Below, piece after piece: positions 25,570-34,656 of a stretch of DNA of 64,000 bases. The notes below the pieces were generated by a model that saw nothing but the letters and a program-made list of their open reading frames with translations, searched no databases and had not been told where the DNA came from. Both the position numbers and the translations under genes were made by a program. Each line of letters starts with the position of its first letter. Within the stretch, counting starts at the first letter, position 1. Source of the DNA: Saccharopolyspora_C sp047200635 (lineage in GTDB: Bacteria > Actinomycetota > Actinomycetes > Mycobacteriales > Pseudonocardiaceae); the NCBI RefSeq assembly GCF_047200635.1, contig NZ_JBJZOI010000018.1:86264-150263 (forward strand), given 5' to 3'.

Positions 25570-26589
25570 GTGACCGGCTTGCGGGAGGGAGGGACCACCG
25601 TGGCGCGAGGAGGGTCGCCGGAGGACACCGGTGGGTCCGCCCGGGACCGGCACGTGCCCGTGGCGCTGGACCGGACGCTGGAGCTGCTGGCTCCCGCGCT
25701 GGCCGACCGCGCGGCGGTCGTCGTGGACGCGACGCTCGGCATGGGCGGCCACGCGGAGGCGTTGTTGAGCGCGCACCCGAGGCTCACGCTCGTCGGGCTG
25801 GACCGGGACCCGCAGGCGCTGGCGCTGGCGGGAGAACGGCTGAGCCAGTTCCGGGACCGGCTGCACCTGGTGCACGCGGTCTACGACGAGTGGGCCGAGG
25901 TGCTCGCCGATCTCGGGCTGCCCGCGGTGGACGGCGCGCTGTTCGACCTCGGGGTCTCCTCGTTGCAGCTGGACGAGGCCGACCGCGGCTTCGCCTACGC
26001 GCAGGACGCCCCGCTGGACATGCGGATGGACCCGGGCGCGGAGCGCACCGCCGCCGACGTGCTCAACACCTACTCGCCCGGGGAGCTGACGCGCATCCTG
26101 CGGCAGTACGGCGAGGAGCGGTTCGCCTCGAAGATCGTGAGCGCGATCGTGCGGGAGCGGACCAAGGAACCCTTCGACCGCAGCGAGCGACTGGTCAAGC
26201 TGCTCTACGACGCGGTGCCCGCCGCCAGCAGGCGCACCGGGGGACACCCGGCGAAGCGCACGTTCCAGGCGCTGCGCATCGAGGTCAACGCCGAGCTGGA
26301 CGTGCTGGGGCGGGCGCTGCCCGCCGCGCTGGACTCCCTCGCGCCGGGCGGGCGGATGGTGGTGCTCTCCTACCACTCGCTGGAGGACCGGCTGGTCAAG
26401 CGCGCCCTGGCGGAGCGGGCGACCTCGCGCACCCCGGTCGACCTGCCGGTGGAACTGCCGGGTCACGGTCCCGAGCTGCGGCTGCTCACCCGCGGGGCGG
26501 AACTCGCCGGTGAACGGGAAAGGGCGGAGAACCCGCGAGCCGCCTCGGTGCGGCTGCGCGCCGCCGAACGGATCGAGGAGGCGGCATGA
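25570..26589 (+). CDS. rsmH: 16S rRNA (cytosine(1402)-N4)-methyltransferase RsmH
   Basis: RsmH N4-methylates C1402 of 16S rRNA in the ribosomal P site. Landmarks in the 339-aa protein are RHVPVALDRTLELL, the SAM-binding VVDATLGMGGHAEALL, LVGLDRDPQAL, GALFDLGVSSLQLD, and PAKRTFQALRIEVNAEL, all typical of MraW/RsmH. Two starts are possible: GTG 25570 with GGAGGA upstream, or GTG 25600 preceded by GGGAGGGAGGG at 6 bases, which would drop ten residues. The stop overlaps the ftsL ATG (ATGA), so the two are coupled. Confidence 0.96.
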   Translation: MTGLREGGTTVARGGSPEDTGGSARDRHVPVALDRTLELLAPALADRAAVVVDATLGMGGHAEALLSAHPRLTLVGLDRDPQALALAGERLSQFRDRLHLVHAVYDEWAEVLADLGLPAVDGALFDLGVSSLQLDEADRGFAYAQDAPLDMRMDPGAERTAADVLNTYSPGELTRILRQYGEERFASKIVSAIVRERTKEPFDRSERLVKLLYDAVPAASRRTGGHPAKRTFQALRIEVNAELDVLGRALPAALDSLAPGGRMVVLSYHSLEDRLVKRALAERATSRTPVDLPVELPGHGPELRLLTRGAELAGERERAENPRAASVRLRAAERIEEAA

Positions 26590-27386
26590 CGGCACCCGCT
26601 CGCGCCAAGGCTGCATCGCGCACCGGTTCCGGCGAGAAGAAGCGCTCGGCGAAGTCCCAGACCTCGGCGAAGGCACCCTCGAAGTCCCAGTCGAAGGCGC
26701 AACCGAAGTCGAAGGCGCAGTCGAAGGCCGCGACGACGACCCGGGCGAAGAAGTCCGCCGGGACCAAGGGCCGTTCCCGGTCGGCGGCCGCGGAACGCGC
26801 TTACGCGCGCCGCGAGGAGCGACGGGATCGCACCACCCGCGAGCCCGCGGAGCGCAGGCCGCGGCGGCAGCGGCAGGCCGCGGAGCAGCGCCAGTGGCGG
26901 CTGGCCGCGGTGCGCCCGCGAGCCCGGCAGCTGCAGGCCAAGGTCGCCACTTCGCGGGTCCCGATGGTGGTGGCGGTGATGGGGCTGCTCGCGATCGGGC
27001 TGGTCGCGACGCTGTCGCTGTCCATCGCCGCGGTCGGCGGCTCCTACCGCCTGCAGGAGGTGGAGCAGGAGGTGACCGCGCTCAACGAGCACCGCGAGGG
27101 ATTGCTGCGCGAGGTCAGCAACCTCGACTCCACGCCCGCGCTGCAGCGCAAGGCGATCGAGCTCGGCATGGTTCCCCCGCCCGGCCCGCCCGCGCACCTC
27201 GTGGTGCAGCCGGACGGTTCGGTGCGCGTGATCGGTGAGCCGGAGCAGGCATCGACCCCGATTCCCGCCGCGCCCCCCGTCCAGCCCCCGGTCGACCCGT
27301 GGCCCCCGGCGCCCCAGCCGCCCGCCGCGCCGGACCCGGGCGCGCAGCGGCAGGCCGGCGTCGTTCCGGCGGTGGAGGGCGACTGA
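26586..27386 (+). CDS. ftsL: Septum protein FtsL, actinobacterial long form
   Basis: FtsL bridges FtsQ/FtsB-type proteins to the FtsW-FtsI synthase. This 266-aa form has a Lys/Ser/Ala-rich, repetitive N-terminus of about 100 residues (repeats of KSQSKAQ type), a single membrane helix (about 124-147), a short coiled coil with QEVEQEVTALNEHREGLL, and LQRKAIELGM, the conserved FtsL-like end of that helix. A Pro/Ala-rich periplasmic tail (about 215-266) follows. The identification rests on position between rsmH and ftsI and on topology, because FtsL proteins share little sequence. The stop overlaps the ftsI start (TGATG). Confidence 0.88.
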   Translation: MTAPARAKAASRTGSGEKKRSAKSQTSAKAPSKSQSKAQPKSKAQSKAATTTRAKKSAGTKGRSRSAAAERAYARREERRDRTTREPAERRPRRQRQAAEQRQWRLAAVRPRARQLQAKVATSRVPMVVAVMGLLAIGLVATLSLSIAAVGGSYRLQEVEQEVTALNEHREGLLREVSNLDSTPALQRKAIELGMVPPPGPPAHLVVQPDGSVRVIGEPEQASTPIPAAPPVQPPVDPWPPAPQPPAAPDPGAQRQAGVVPAVEGD

Positions 27387-29242
27387 TGGTCCGCAGGGGG
27401 ACGCGGAAATCCGGGGGGAGGCGGACCGCGCGCACCGAGGTGGCCGGGAGCTCCCGGCGATTGCACCTCGGCCGGATGCTGCTCGTGGTCGCGCTGGTGC
27501 TCACCGGAACCAAGCTGATCATGGTGCAGGGCTTCGACGCCCAGAACCTCTCCGCCGCGGCGGCGCGGCAGCGCGCCACCAGCGACTCGGTCCCGGCCGA
27601 GCGCGGATCGTTCACCGACCGCAGCGGGAACGTGCTCGCGTTCAGCAGCGAGGCCCGCCAGCTCTACGCCACCCCGAGGCGGCTCGCGGCGGAGCAGGAG
27701 CAGGCGCACGCGGAGAACCCGGAGAAGGAACCCACGGCCGACCAGTACAAGCGCGAGATCGCCCGGTTCATCACCGAGACCCTGCGCGGCCGGGTGGCCG
27801 AGCAGGACGTGCTCGCCGCCCTGTTCGCCGACACCACCTACACCACGATCGGGCCGTTGATCGAACCCGCGCTGGCCCGCACGATCACCGAGGAGTACCC
27901 GCAGATCGGCGAGGAGTACCGCGCCACCCGGGAGTACCCGGCGGGGGAGAGCGGCGCGAACGTGCTCGGCGGCGCGCGGTGGAGCCAGGACGCCCGCAAG
28001 ATCGAAGGCAGGCTCGGGCTGGAGAGCTCGCTGGACAAGCTGCTGGCCGGGACGGACGGCAAGAAGGTCTCCGACACCGCGATGGGCAGCGACCTCGTCA
28101 TCCCGGGCACCGAGCGGGAGCTCGAACCGGCGATCCCGGGCTCCGACGTGGAGCTGACGATCGACTCCGATCTGCAGTTCATGGTGCAGAACAAGCTCGG
28201 CGACTACGCCCGCAAGGCCGGGGCGCGCAGCGCCAGCGCGGTGGTGCTCGACGCGCACACCGGCGAGGTGTTCGCGCTGGCCAACGACGAGTCCTTCGAC
28301 CCGAACGCCCCCGCCTGGGGGCCGGACGGGCTGGGCAACCCGGCGGTGACCACGCCGTTCGAGCCGGGCTCGGTGAACAAGGTGATCACCGCTGCCGGGG
28401 CCATCGAGGACGGGCTGCTGCGCCCCGAGACCGTGCTCCAGGTGCCCGGGACGATCAAGGTCGCCGACCGCACGATCCGCGACGCCTGGACGCACGGCAC
28501 CGTGCCGCTGACCTTCACCGGGGTGCTCGGCAAGTCCTCCAACGTCGGCACCCTGATGATCGCGCAGCGCCTCGGCGAGGACCGGTTCAACGAGCTGGTG
28601 CGGAAGTTCGGACTGGGCCAGGCCACCGGCGTCGGGCTGCCCGGCGAGAGCGCCGGGTCGGTGCCGCCCCGGGAGGACTGGTCCGGCAGCACCTTCGCGA
28701 ACCTCCCCATCGGGCAGGGGCTGTCGATGACCGTGCTGCAGATGGCCAGCATGTACCAGGCCATCGCCAACGACGGGGTGCGAGTTCCGCCGCGCGTCGT
28801 GGCGGCCCAGACCGGCCCGGACGGCGTGCGGGTGCCTCGGCCGCGACCGGAGGGCGTGCGGGTGGTGCAGCCGGAGACCGCGCGCACCGTCCGGGACATG
28901 CTGCGCGGCGTGGTGCAGGACGCCCCCCGGCAGAGCGGCACCGGGTCGGACGCGGCGCTGGAGGGCTACCAGATCTCCGGGAAGACGGGGACCGCGCAGC
29001 AGATCGACCCGGACTGCGGCTGCTACAGCAACTCGACCCACTGGTACACGTTCGCGGGCATCGTCCCGGCGGACAACCCGCGGTTCGTGGTCGGGCTCAT
29101 GCTGGACGCGCCGCGCAGCGGAACGCCGGAGGCGAAGTCGGCGGCGCCGCTGTTCCACGACATCGCCGCCTACCTCACCCTGCGCTACCGCATCCCGCCC
29201 TCGCCGGAACCCGCGCCGGTGCAGGTGCTCCAGGTGCACTGA
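27386..29242 (+). CDS. ftsI: Septal peptidoglycan transpeptidase FtsI (PBP3, PbpB)
   Basis: FtsI crosslinks septal peptidoglycan outside the membrane together with FtsW. The 618-aa class B penicillin-binding protein has a basic cytoplasmic N-terminus, one membrane anchor (about 31-49), a dimerisation/pedestal domain with RGSFTDRSGNVLA, and the transpeptidase domain. All three active-site motifs are visible: SVNK with Ser329, SSN at 384-386 and KTGT at 533-536. The ATG overlaps the ftsL stop by one base; the frame is open upstream to 27299 but lies inside ftsL. A 1.09-kb non-coding gap follows, breaking the otherwise tight operon. Confidence 0.97.
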   Translation: MVRRGTRKSGGRRTARTEVAGSSRRLHLGRMLLVVALVLTGTKLIMVQGFDAQNLSAAAARQRATSDSVPAERGSFTDRSGNVLAFSSEARQLYATPRRLAAEQEQAHAENPEKEPTADQYKREIARFITETLRGRVAEQDVLAALFADTTYTTIGPLIEPALARTITEEYPQIGEEYRATREYPAGESGANVLGGARWSQDARKIEGRLGLESSLDKLLAGTDGKKVSDTAMGSDLVIPGTERELEPAIPGSDVELTIDSDLQFMVQNKLGDYARKAGARSASAVVLDAHTGEVFALANDESFDPNAPAWGPDGLGNPAVTTPFEPGSVNKVITAAGAIEDGLLRPETVLQVPGTIKVADRTIRDAWTHGTVPLTFTGVLGKSSNVGTLMIAQRLGEDRFNELVRKFGLGQATGVGLPGESAGSVPPREDWSGSTFANLPIGQGLSMTVLQMASMYQAIANDGVRVPPRVVAAQTGPDGVRVPRPRPEGVRVVQPETARTVRDMLRGVVQDAPRQSGTGSDAALEGYQISGKTGTAQQIDPDCGCYSNSTHWYTFAGIVPADNPRFVVGLMLDAPRSGTPEAKSAAPLFHDIAAYLTLRYRIPPSPEPAPVQVLQVH

Positions 29243-30334
29243 CGGGGCCGCCCGGGCGGTCTCGATCAGCCGCGCGTCCCCGTGGGCGCGGTCGCCGACC
29301 GGCCGGGCCCGTCCAGGCGGGGCGGGCACCGCCGAGCGCCCCGCCGCCCGTTCAGCAGCGGCCCCGGTCTGGTGACCTCCCGCGGGGTGGCGAAAACCGG
29401 CCCGCGCCCAGGCCGGGCCGCTCTCGGCTGATCGCTGCCCGGGCTCCGGCACGTCCTCGCCGGGGCGATCCGGGTGGGACGCCGCGGGGCCGTCGCCCCG
29501 CCTCGGTGCGGATCGGCCGCGAAGTCCACCCGCACGACATGGCCTGCCGCGCCCAGCGGCTCCGGAGCTCGCGGTTCGACGCGCGGACCAGGCAGGTGGT
29601 CCCGGGACCGGCGGGCCAAGCAGCAGTGCGGGCGCGCCGGGGAGCAGCGCCGCGGTCGAGGTGCCGGCCCAGAGGCCGACCGGAGCGTGCACGGGCCGCT
29701 CGCGCCACGGCCCGTGCACGTCCAGCGCTCAGGACGGGATGCGCGGGCCGCGAGACCCGGGCCATCGAGGTGAACCGATCGCGACGGCACCCGCTGCGTC
29801 GCCGCTCCGGCGGACGCACGGCCGGAGCCGTGCCCGCCCGAGTCGTCCTTCCACCGATCACCCGAAATCCGCGGAATCACCGACCTGGCGGTCAAACGCT
29901 AAACGACGTGCGGCGGTTAGCACCACGATCCAGCGGAAGTTGCACGAGACGGACCAGCGCCCGCGAGCGAACGGCCCCGCCCACAAGTAGGGGTGCGCGG
30001 CGAGCGCGTTCCGGAGGCCCCGCGCGAGCCCCGGGCCAGGTCAGGGATCCTGACCCCGTGCTCGGGCGCGCGCCGGGGAACCCGGGTCCGGGGCAATTCG
30101 ATCGCATTCCCGGGGGAACCCGGCAGCGGTGCCGGGAATGGGGGCCGGTGTTTCCGAGGCAATTTCCGCGAGGTCGTTCCGGGCGGCATTCCGGCGCGAA
30201 TGATCCGCGTTCCCCGCCCCGTTCTGGGGAGTCCGGGGCTGCCCCGACGAGCGGGTGGCGGAGCATGTCTACTGGACATCGCCCCGCTCGGCCGATCGGC
30301 CCAGCCCAGCAACGCGCCGTGTGCAGAGGTGACC
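29243..30334 (+). other. 1.09-kb non-coding gap between ftsI and murE
   Basis: Several reading frames stay open because of the high GC content, but none has a ribosome site, recognisable motif or gene-like codon pattern. The region holds one strong inverted repeat (29687-29719), and base composition becomes more AT-rich near 29860-29995. A degraded gene is possible. murE must have its own promoter in or near the last 300 bp, or depend on read-through. Confidence 0.6.
29687..29719. repeat. 12-bp inverted repeat within the ftsI-murE gap
   Basis: GTGCACGGGCCG and CGGCCCGTGCAC are perfect arms around a 9-base loop (CTCGCGCCA). It would make a very stable hairpin, perhaps a terminator that splits the dcw operon, or an operator. 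Confidence 0.65.
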
Positions 30335-32032
30335 ATGAGCATGACCCGTCAGGTGGTACCGGTAGCCTTGCGCGACGTGCCTTCCGCGGTCGCGACAGCC
30401 CCGCCCCGACCCGCTCAGGTCGAGCCGGTGCAGATCCACGAGCTCGCCGAGACGATCGGCGCGCAGGTCCTCGACGTACCTGGTCACAGCCCTGGTGAAG
30501 GGCTGGTGACCGGAGCGACGCTGCGCGCCCAGCACGTGCGGCCCGGCGATCTGTTCGCCGCGCTGCCCGGCACCCGGGTGCACGGCGCCGACTTCGCCGC
30601 CGACGCGCTCACCGCCGGGGCGACGGCCGTGCTCACCGACCAGGCGGGGGTGGAGCGCACCGCGCTGCTGGACCACCCGAGGGTGCGGGACGGGCAGGTG
30701 GCGCTGCTGGTGCACGAGGACCCGCGGGGCGTGCTCGGCTCCGCCGCCGCCCGCATCTACGGCGACCCCTCCCGGCGGCTCACCCTCCTCGGGGTCACCG
30801 GCACCTCCGGGAAGACGACCACCAGCTACCTGCTCGAATCCGCGCTGCGCGCCGCCGGGCACACCACCGGACTCGTCGGCACCGTGGAGACCCGCATCGC
30901 GGGCGAACGCCTCGACAGCGCCTTCACCACGCCGGAGGCGCCCGACCTGCAGGCGCTGCTGGCCGTGATGGTCGAGCAGGGCGTCACGCACGTGCCGATG
31001 GAGGTCTCCAGCCACGCCCTCGCGCTGGCTCGCGTCGCCGGCACCCGGTTCGCCGTCGGAGCCTTCACCAACCTCTCCCAGGACCACCTGGACTTCCACC
31101 GCGACCTGGAGGACTACTTCCAGGCCAAGGCGCTGCTGTTCGACGGCCGCTCCGAGCGCGAAGTGGTGTGCGTGGACGGCGACTGGGGCCGCAGGCTCGC
31201 CACCGAGGGCACGATCACCGTCGCGACCAGCGGCGAGGCCGACTGGACCGCCACCGACGTGGAGACCTTCCCGACCGGGGAGCAGCGGTTCCGCGCGCAC
31301 GGGCCGGAGGGGACGCTCGACGTCCGGCTCCGGCTGCCCGGGCCGTTCAACATCGCCAACGCGCTGCTGGCCGCCGGGATCCTCACGGCCGCCGGGATCC
31401 CCGCCGCCGCGATCGAGCAGGGCCTGGCCGAGGTCGACGTGCCCGGCCGGATGGAGCGCGTCGCGCTCGGGCAGGACTTCACCGCGGTCGTCGACTACTC
31501 GCACAAGCCCGGTGCCGTGGCAGCGGTCCTCGACGCGGCCCGCGCCCAGGCCGACGGCAGGCGGGTGCTCGTCGTGCTCGGCTGCGGCGGCGATCGGGAC
31601 GTGGCCAAGCGCCCGCTGATGGGCGAGGCCGCCGCGCGCCGGTCCGATCTGCTCGTCGTCACCGACGACAACCCGCGCAGCGAGGACGCCGCCGACATCC
31701 GCGCCGCCATGCTCGCCGGGGCGCTGGAGGTGCCCGAGGCCGAGCGCGGCGAGGTCGTCGAAGCCGGGGACCGGCGGGAGGCCATCTCCGAGGCCGTGCA
31801 CCGGGCGCGCGCCGGGGACGTCGTCGTCATCGCGGGCAAGGGCCACGAGACCGGGCAGGAGATCGCCGGTGTCGTGCACCCGTTCTCCGACCGGGACGAG
31901 GTGGCGGCCGCGCTGCGGCGCAGGCTCGACACCGGCAGCGCCCGCATCGCGGACGCCGCGGGGGGAACGCAGAGCTCGGGGGAGCCGATCATCCCGGCCG
32001 GGAGCCGGGGCAGCAACGAGGAGGCAAGGTGA
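30335..32032 (+). CDS. murE: UDP-MurNAc-tripeptide synthetase MurE (meso-diaminopimelate adding)
   Basis: MurE adds the third stem-peptide residue. The 565-aa ligase has the ATP loop GVTGTSGKTTTSYLL near residue 155, VPMEVSSHALALARV, and FTNLSQDHLDFH with the carbamylated-Lys region. The motif DNPR in VVTDDNPRSEDA (near 444) is the known signature of meso-DAP rather than lysine incorporation, as expected in an actinomycete. An extra N-terminal stretch of about 40 residues and a Ser/Gly-rich C-terminal tail extend it beyond the usual length of about 500. ATG 30335 follows AGAGGTG; ATG 30341 is the alternative. Its stop overlaps murF (GTGA). Confidence 0.96.
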   Translation: MSMTRQVVPVALRDVPSAVATAPPRPAQVEPVQIHELAETIGAQVLDVPGHSPGEGLVTGATLRAQHVRPGDLFAALPGTRVHGADFAADALTAGATAVLTDQAGVERTALLDHPRVRDGQVALLVHEDPRGVLGSAAARIYGDPSRRLTLLGVTGTSGKTTTSYLLESALRAAGHTTGLVGTVETRIAGERLDSAFTTPEAPDLQALLAVMVEQGVTHVPMEVSSHALALARVAGTRFAVGAFTNLSQDHLDFHRDLEDYFQAKALLFDGRSEREVVCVDGDWGRRLATEGTITVATSGEADWTATDVETFPTGEQRFRAHGPEGTLDVRLRLPGPFNIANALLAAGILTAAGIPAAAIEQGLAEVDVPGRMERVALGQDFTAVVDYSHKPGAVAAVLDAARAQADGRRVLVVLGCGGDRDVAKRPLMGEAAARRSDLLVVTDDNPRSEDAADIRAAMLAGALEVPEAERGEVVEAGDRREAISEAVHRARAGDVVVIAGKGHETGQEIAGVVHPFSDRDEVAAALRRRLDTGSARIADAAGGTQSSGEPIIPAGSRGSNEEAR

Positions 32033-33546
32033 TCCCGCTCAGCCTCGCTGACATCGCGGAAGCGGTCGGCGGCAGGCTCCACCACGCGGAGGGAACCGAG
32101 GTCGTCACCGGTTCCGTCGAGTTCGACTCCCGGCGGATCGGCCCCGGCGGGCTGTTCGTGGCCGTCCCGGGTGAACGAGTCGACGGGCACGACTTCGCCG
32201 CCCGCGCCGTCGCCGACGGGGCCGCGGGCGTGCTCGCCGCGCGCGAGGTGTCCACCGCGGACGCGCCGGTCCCGACCGTCGTCGTCCCGGAGCCGTCCGA
32301 GCACCACCCCAGCCGCGCCATGGCGCTCGCCGGGGACACCGACGGCAGCGGTGCCGCCGTGCTCGGCGCCCTCGGGCGGCTCGCCCGCGCCGTGGTGGGC
32401 CGGCTGCCCGAGCTGACCGTCATCGGGGTCACCGGCTCGTCCGGCAAGACCTCCACCAAGGACCTCATCGCGCAGGTCCTCGAACCCGCGGGGCCCACCG
32501 TGGCGCCGCCCGGGTCGTTCAACAACGAGCTCGGGCACCCGTGGACCGCGCTGCGCGCCGACGAGAGCACCCGCCACCTCGTGCTGGAGCTCTCCGCCCG
32601 CGGCCGCGGGCACATCGCCGCGCTCTGCGAGGTCGCCCCGCCGCGGATCGGCGCCGTGCTCAACGTGGGCAGCGCCCACCTGGGCGAGTTCGGTTCGCGG
32701 GAGGCCGTCGCGCAGACCAAGGGCGAACTCGTCGAAGCGCTGCCCGCCGCCGAAGACGGTGGCGTGGCCGTGCTCAACGCCGACGACCCGCTCGTCGCCG
32801 CCATGGCCGAGCGCACCCGCGCGCGAGTCGTGCGCGTCGGGCAGAGCCCCGACGCCGACGTGCGCGCCGAGGACATCGAGCTCGACGAGCGGGCCCGCGC
32901 CGAGTTCACCCTCGTCACCCCCGCGGGCTCCGCGCGGGTGCGGCTGCCGCTGCACGGCGAGCACCACGTCGGCAACGCGCTCACCGCCGCGGCCATCGCG
33001 ATGGAGCTCGGCGCCGGCGTCGAGGAGGCCGCCGAGCGGCTCGGCGCCGTCCGCCGCGTGTCCGCGCGCCGCATGGAGGTCACCGAGACCCCCGGCGGGA
33101 TCACCGTCGTCAACGACGCCTACAACGCCAACCCGGAATCGGTGCGGGCCGCGCTCAAGACGCTCGCCTCGATGACCCGGGGCAAGCCGGGCCGCGCCTG
33201 GGCGGTGCTCGGAGTCATGGGCGAGCTCGGCGATGCCGAGGTCGCCGCGCACGACGAGATCGGACGGCTCGCCGTGCGCCTCAACATCGACCGCCTCGTG
33301 GTGGTCGGTGACCAGGCCCGCGCGATGCACCAAGGTGCCGCGCTGGAAGGATCGTGGGGAGAGGAGTCTGTTCTGGTGCCGGATGTCGATGCCGCCGTCG
33401 CGCTGCTGCGCGACGAGCTGCGTCCCGGTGACGTCGTGCTCGCCAAGGCGTCCAAGGTCGCCGCGCTCTGGCGCGTCGCCGAACAGCTGACCGGGCAGGC
33501 CACCGATCGAACCGCCACCGAACGAGCCGGGAGTCGTCACCCGTGA
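32029..33546 (+). CDS. murF: UDP-MurNAc-tripeptide:D-Ala-D-Ala ligase MurF
   Basis: MurF finishes the pentapeptide by adding D-Ala-D-Ala. The 505-aa protein has the N-terminal substrate domain VTGSVEFDSRRIGPGGLFVA, the ATP loop GVTGSSGKTSTKDLI near residue 140, FNNELGHPWTAL, and VVNDAYNANPESVRAAL in the C-terminal domain, all standard for MurF. The GTG start overlaps the murE stop, and the stop overlaps the mraY start, both by 4 bp, so the three enzymes are made in step. Confidence 0.97.
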   Translation: MIPLSLADIAEAVGGRLHHAEGTEVVTGSVEFDSRRIGPGGLFVAVPGERVDGHDFAARAVADGAAGVLAAREVSTADAPVPTVVVPEPSEHHPSRAMALAGDTDGSGAAVLGALGRLARAVVGRLPELTVIGVTGSSGKTSTKDLIAQVLEPAGPTVAPPGSFNNELGHPWTALRADESTRHLVLELSARGRGHIAALCEVAPPRIGAVLNVGSAHLGEFGSREAVAQTKGELVEALPAAEDGGVAVLNADDPLVAAMAERTRARVVRVGQSPDADVRAEDIELDERARAEFTLVTPAGSARVRLPLHGEHHVGNALTAAAIAMELGAGVEEAAERLGAVRRVSARRMEVTETPGGITVVNDAYNANPESVRAALKTLASMTRGKPGRAWAVLGVMGELGDAEVAAHDEIGRLAVRLNIDRLVVVGDQARAMHQGAALEGSWGEESVLVPDVDAAVALLRDELRPGDVVLAKASKVAALWRVAEQLTGQATDRTATERAGSRHP

Positions 33547-34613
33547 AGAGCATCCTCGTCGCCGCCGCGGTGGCGCTGGTCGTCTCCATCCTGTTCACCC
33601 CGTACCTGATCCGGATCTTCTCCAAGCAGGGCTTCGGCCAGGAGATCCGCGAAGAGGTGCAGAAGTCCCACGCCGCCAAGCGCGGCACGCCCACCATGGG
33701 CGGGATGGCGATCCTCGTCGCCATGTGGGTCGGCTACCTGGTCACCCACCTCACCGTCGCCGAAGAGGGCCCCTCGGTCTCCGGGCTGCTGGTGCTGGGG
33801 CTGACCACCGCGCTGGGCATCGTCGGCTTCCTCGACGACTTCATCAAGATCCGCAAGCAGCGCAACCTCGGGCTGAACAAGACCGCGAAGCTCGTCGGCC
33901 AGCTCGTCGCCGCGGTGCTGTTCGCGATCCTGGCCATGCGCTTCCCGGACGCCAACGGCATCACCCCCGCCTCCGAGCACCTGTCGTTCATCCGCGACAT
34001 CACCGTGGTGTCGTTCGGCACGATCGGGTTCGTCATCTTCGCCTACGTGGCGATCAGCGGCTGGTCCAACGCCGTGAACTTCACCGACGGCATGGACGGC
34101 CTCGCCGGTGGCACCGCGGCCATGGTGCTGGCGACCTACGTGCTGATCTCCTTCTGGCAGCTGCGCAACGACTGCATCAGCGGCACCGGGCCCGCCTGCT
34201 ACACCGTGCGGGACCCGCTGGACGTCGCGGTGGTCGCTGCTGCCGCGATGGCCGCGTGCATCGGGTTCCTGTGGTGGAACGCGGCCCCGGCGAAGATCTT
34301 CATGGGCGACACCGGCTCGCTCGCGCTCGGCGGTCTGGTCGCCGGGCTGAGCATGGTCACCCGCACCGAGCTGCTGATGATCATCATCGGTGGGCTGTTC
34401 GTCGTCGAGGCGCTCTCCGTGGTGCTGCAGATCGTCGTGTTCCGCAGCACCCGGCGCAGGCTGTTCCGGATGGCGCCGTTCCACCACCACTTCGAGCTCG
34501 CCGGGTGGGCGGAGACCACGGTGATCATCCGGTTCTGGGTGCTCGCCGGGATCAGCTGCCTGTTCGGCGTCGGGCTGTTCTACGCGGACTGGCTCAGCCT
34601 CGTCGACGTCTGA
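33543..34613 (+). CDS. mraY: Phospho-MurNAc-pentapeptide transferase MraY
   Basis: MraY transfers phospho-MurNAc-pentapeptide to undecaprenyl phosphate to make lipid I in the inner membrane. This 356-aa polytopic protein (about ten helices) shows KRGTPTMGGMAIL, the catalytic Asp pair in GFLDDFIKI, the Mg-binding NFTDGMDGLAGG and KIFMGDTGSLALGG, and the cytoplasmic FHHHFELAGWAE loop. It is the target of muraymycin-type antibiotics. The start is GTG with 4-bp overlap to murF. A 43-bp gap with GGAGAGGAG separates it from murD, the only uncoupled junction between murE and ftsQ. Confidence 0.97.
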   Translation: MKSILVAAAVALVVSILFTPYLIRIFSKQGFGQEIREEVQKSHAAKRGTPTMGGMAILVAMWVGYLVTHLTVAEEGPSVSGLLVLGLTTALGIVGFLDDFIKIRKQRNLGLNKTAKLVGQLVAAVLFAILAMRFPDANGITPASEHLSFIRDITVVSFGTIGFVIFAYVAISGWSNAVNFTDGMDGLAGGTAAMVLATYVLISFWQLRNDCISGTGPACYTVRDPLDVAVVAAAAMAACIGFLWWNAAPAKIFMGDTGSLALGGLVAGLSMVTRTELLMIIIGGLFVVEALSVVLQIVVFRSTRRRLFRMAPFHHHFELAGWAETTVIIRFWVLAGISCLFGVGLFYADWLSLVDV

Positions 34614-34656
34614 TGACCTCGGAGCGGCCAGCCGTCGATCGGGAGAGGAGAGTGCG

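Noticed and set aside
29266..29895. Long open frames in the ftsI-murE gap
   Set aside because: They are Arg/Pro-rich, lack ribosome sites and motifs, and reflect high GC content.
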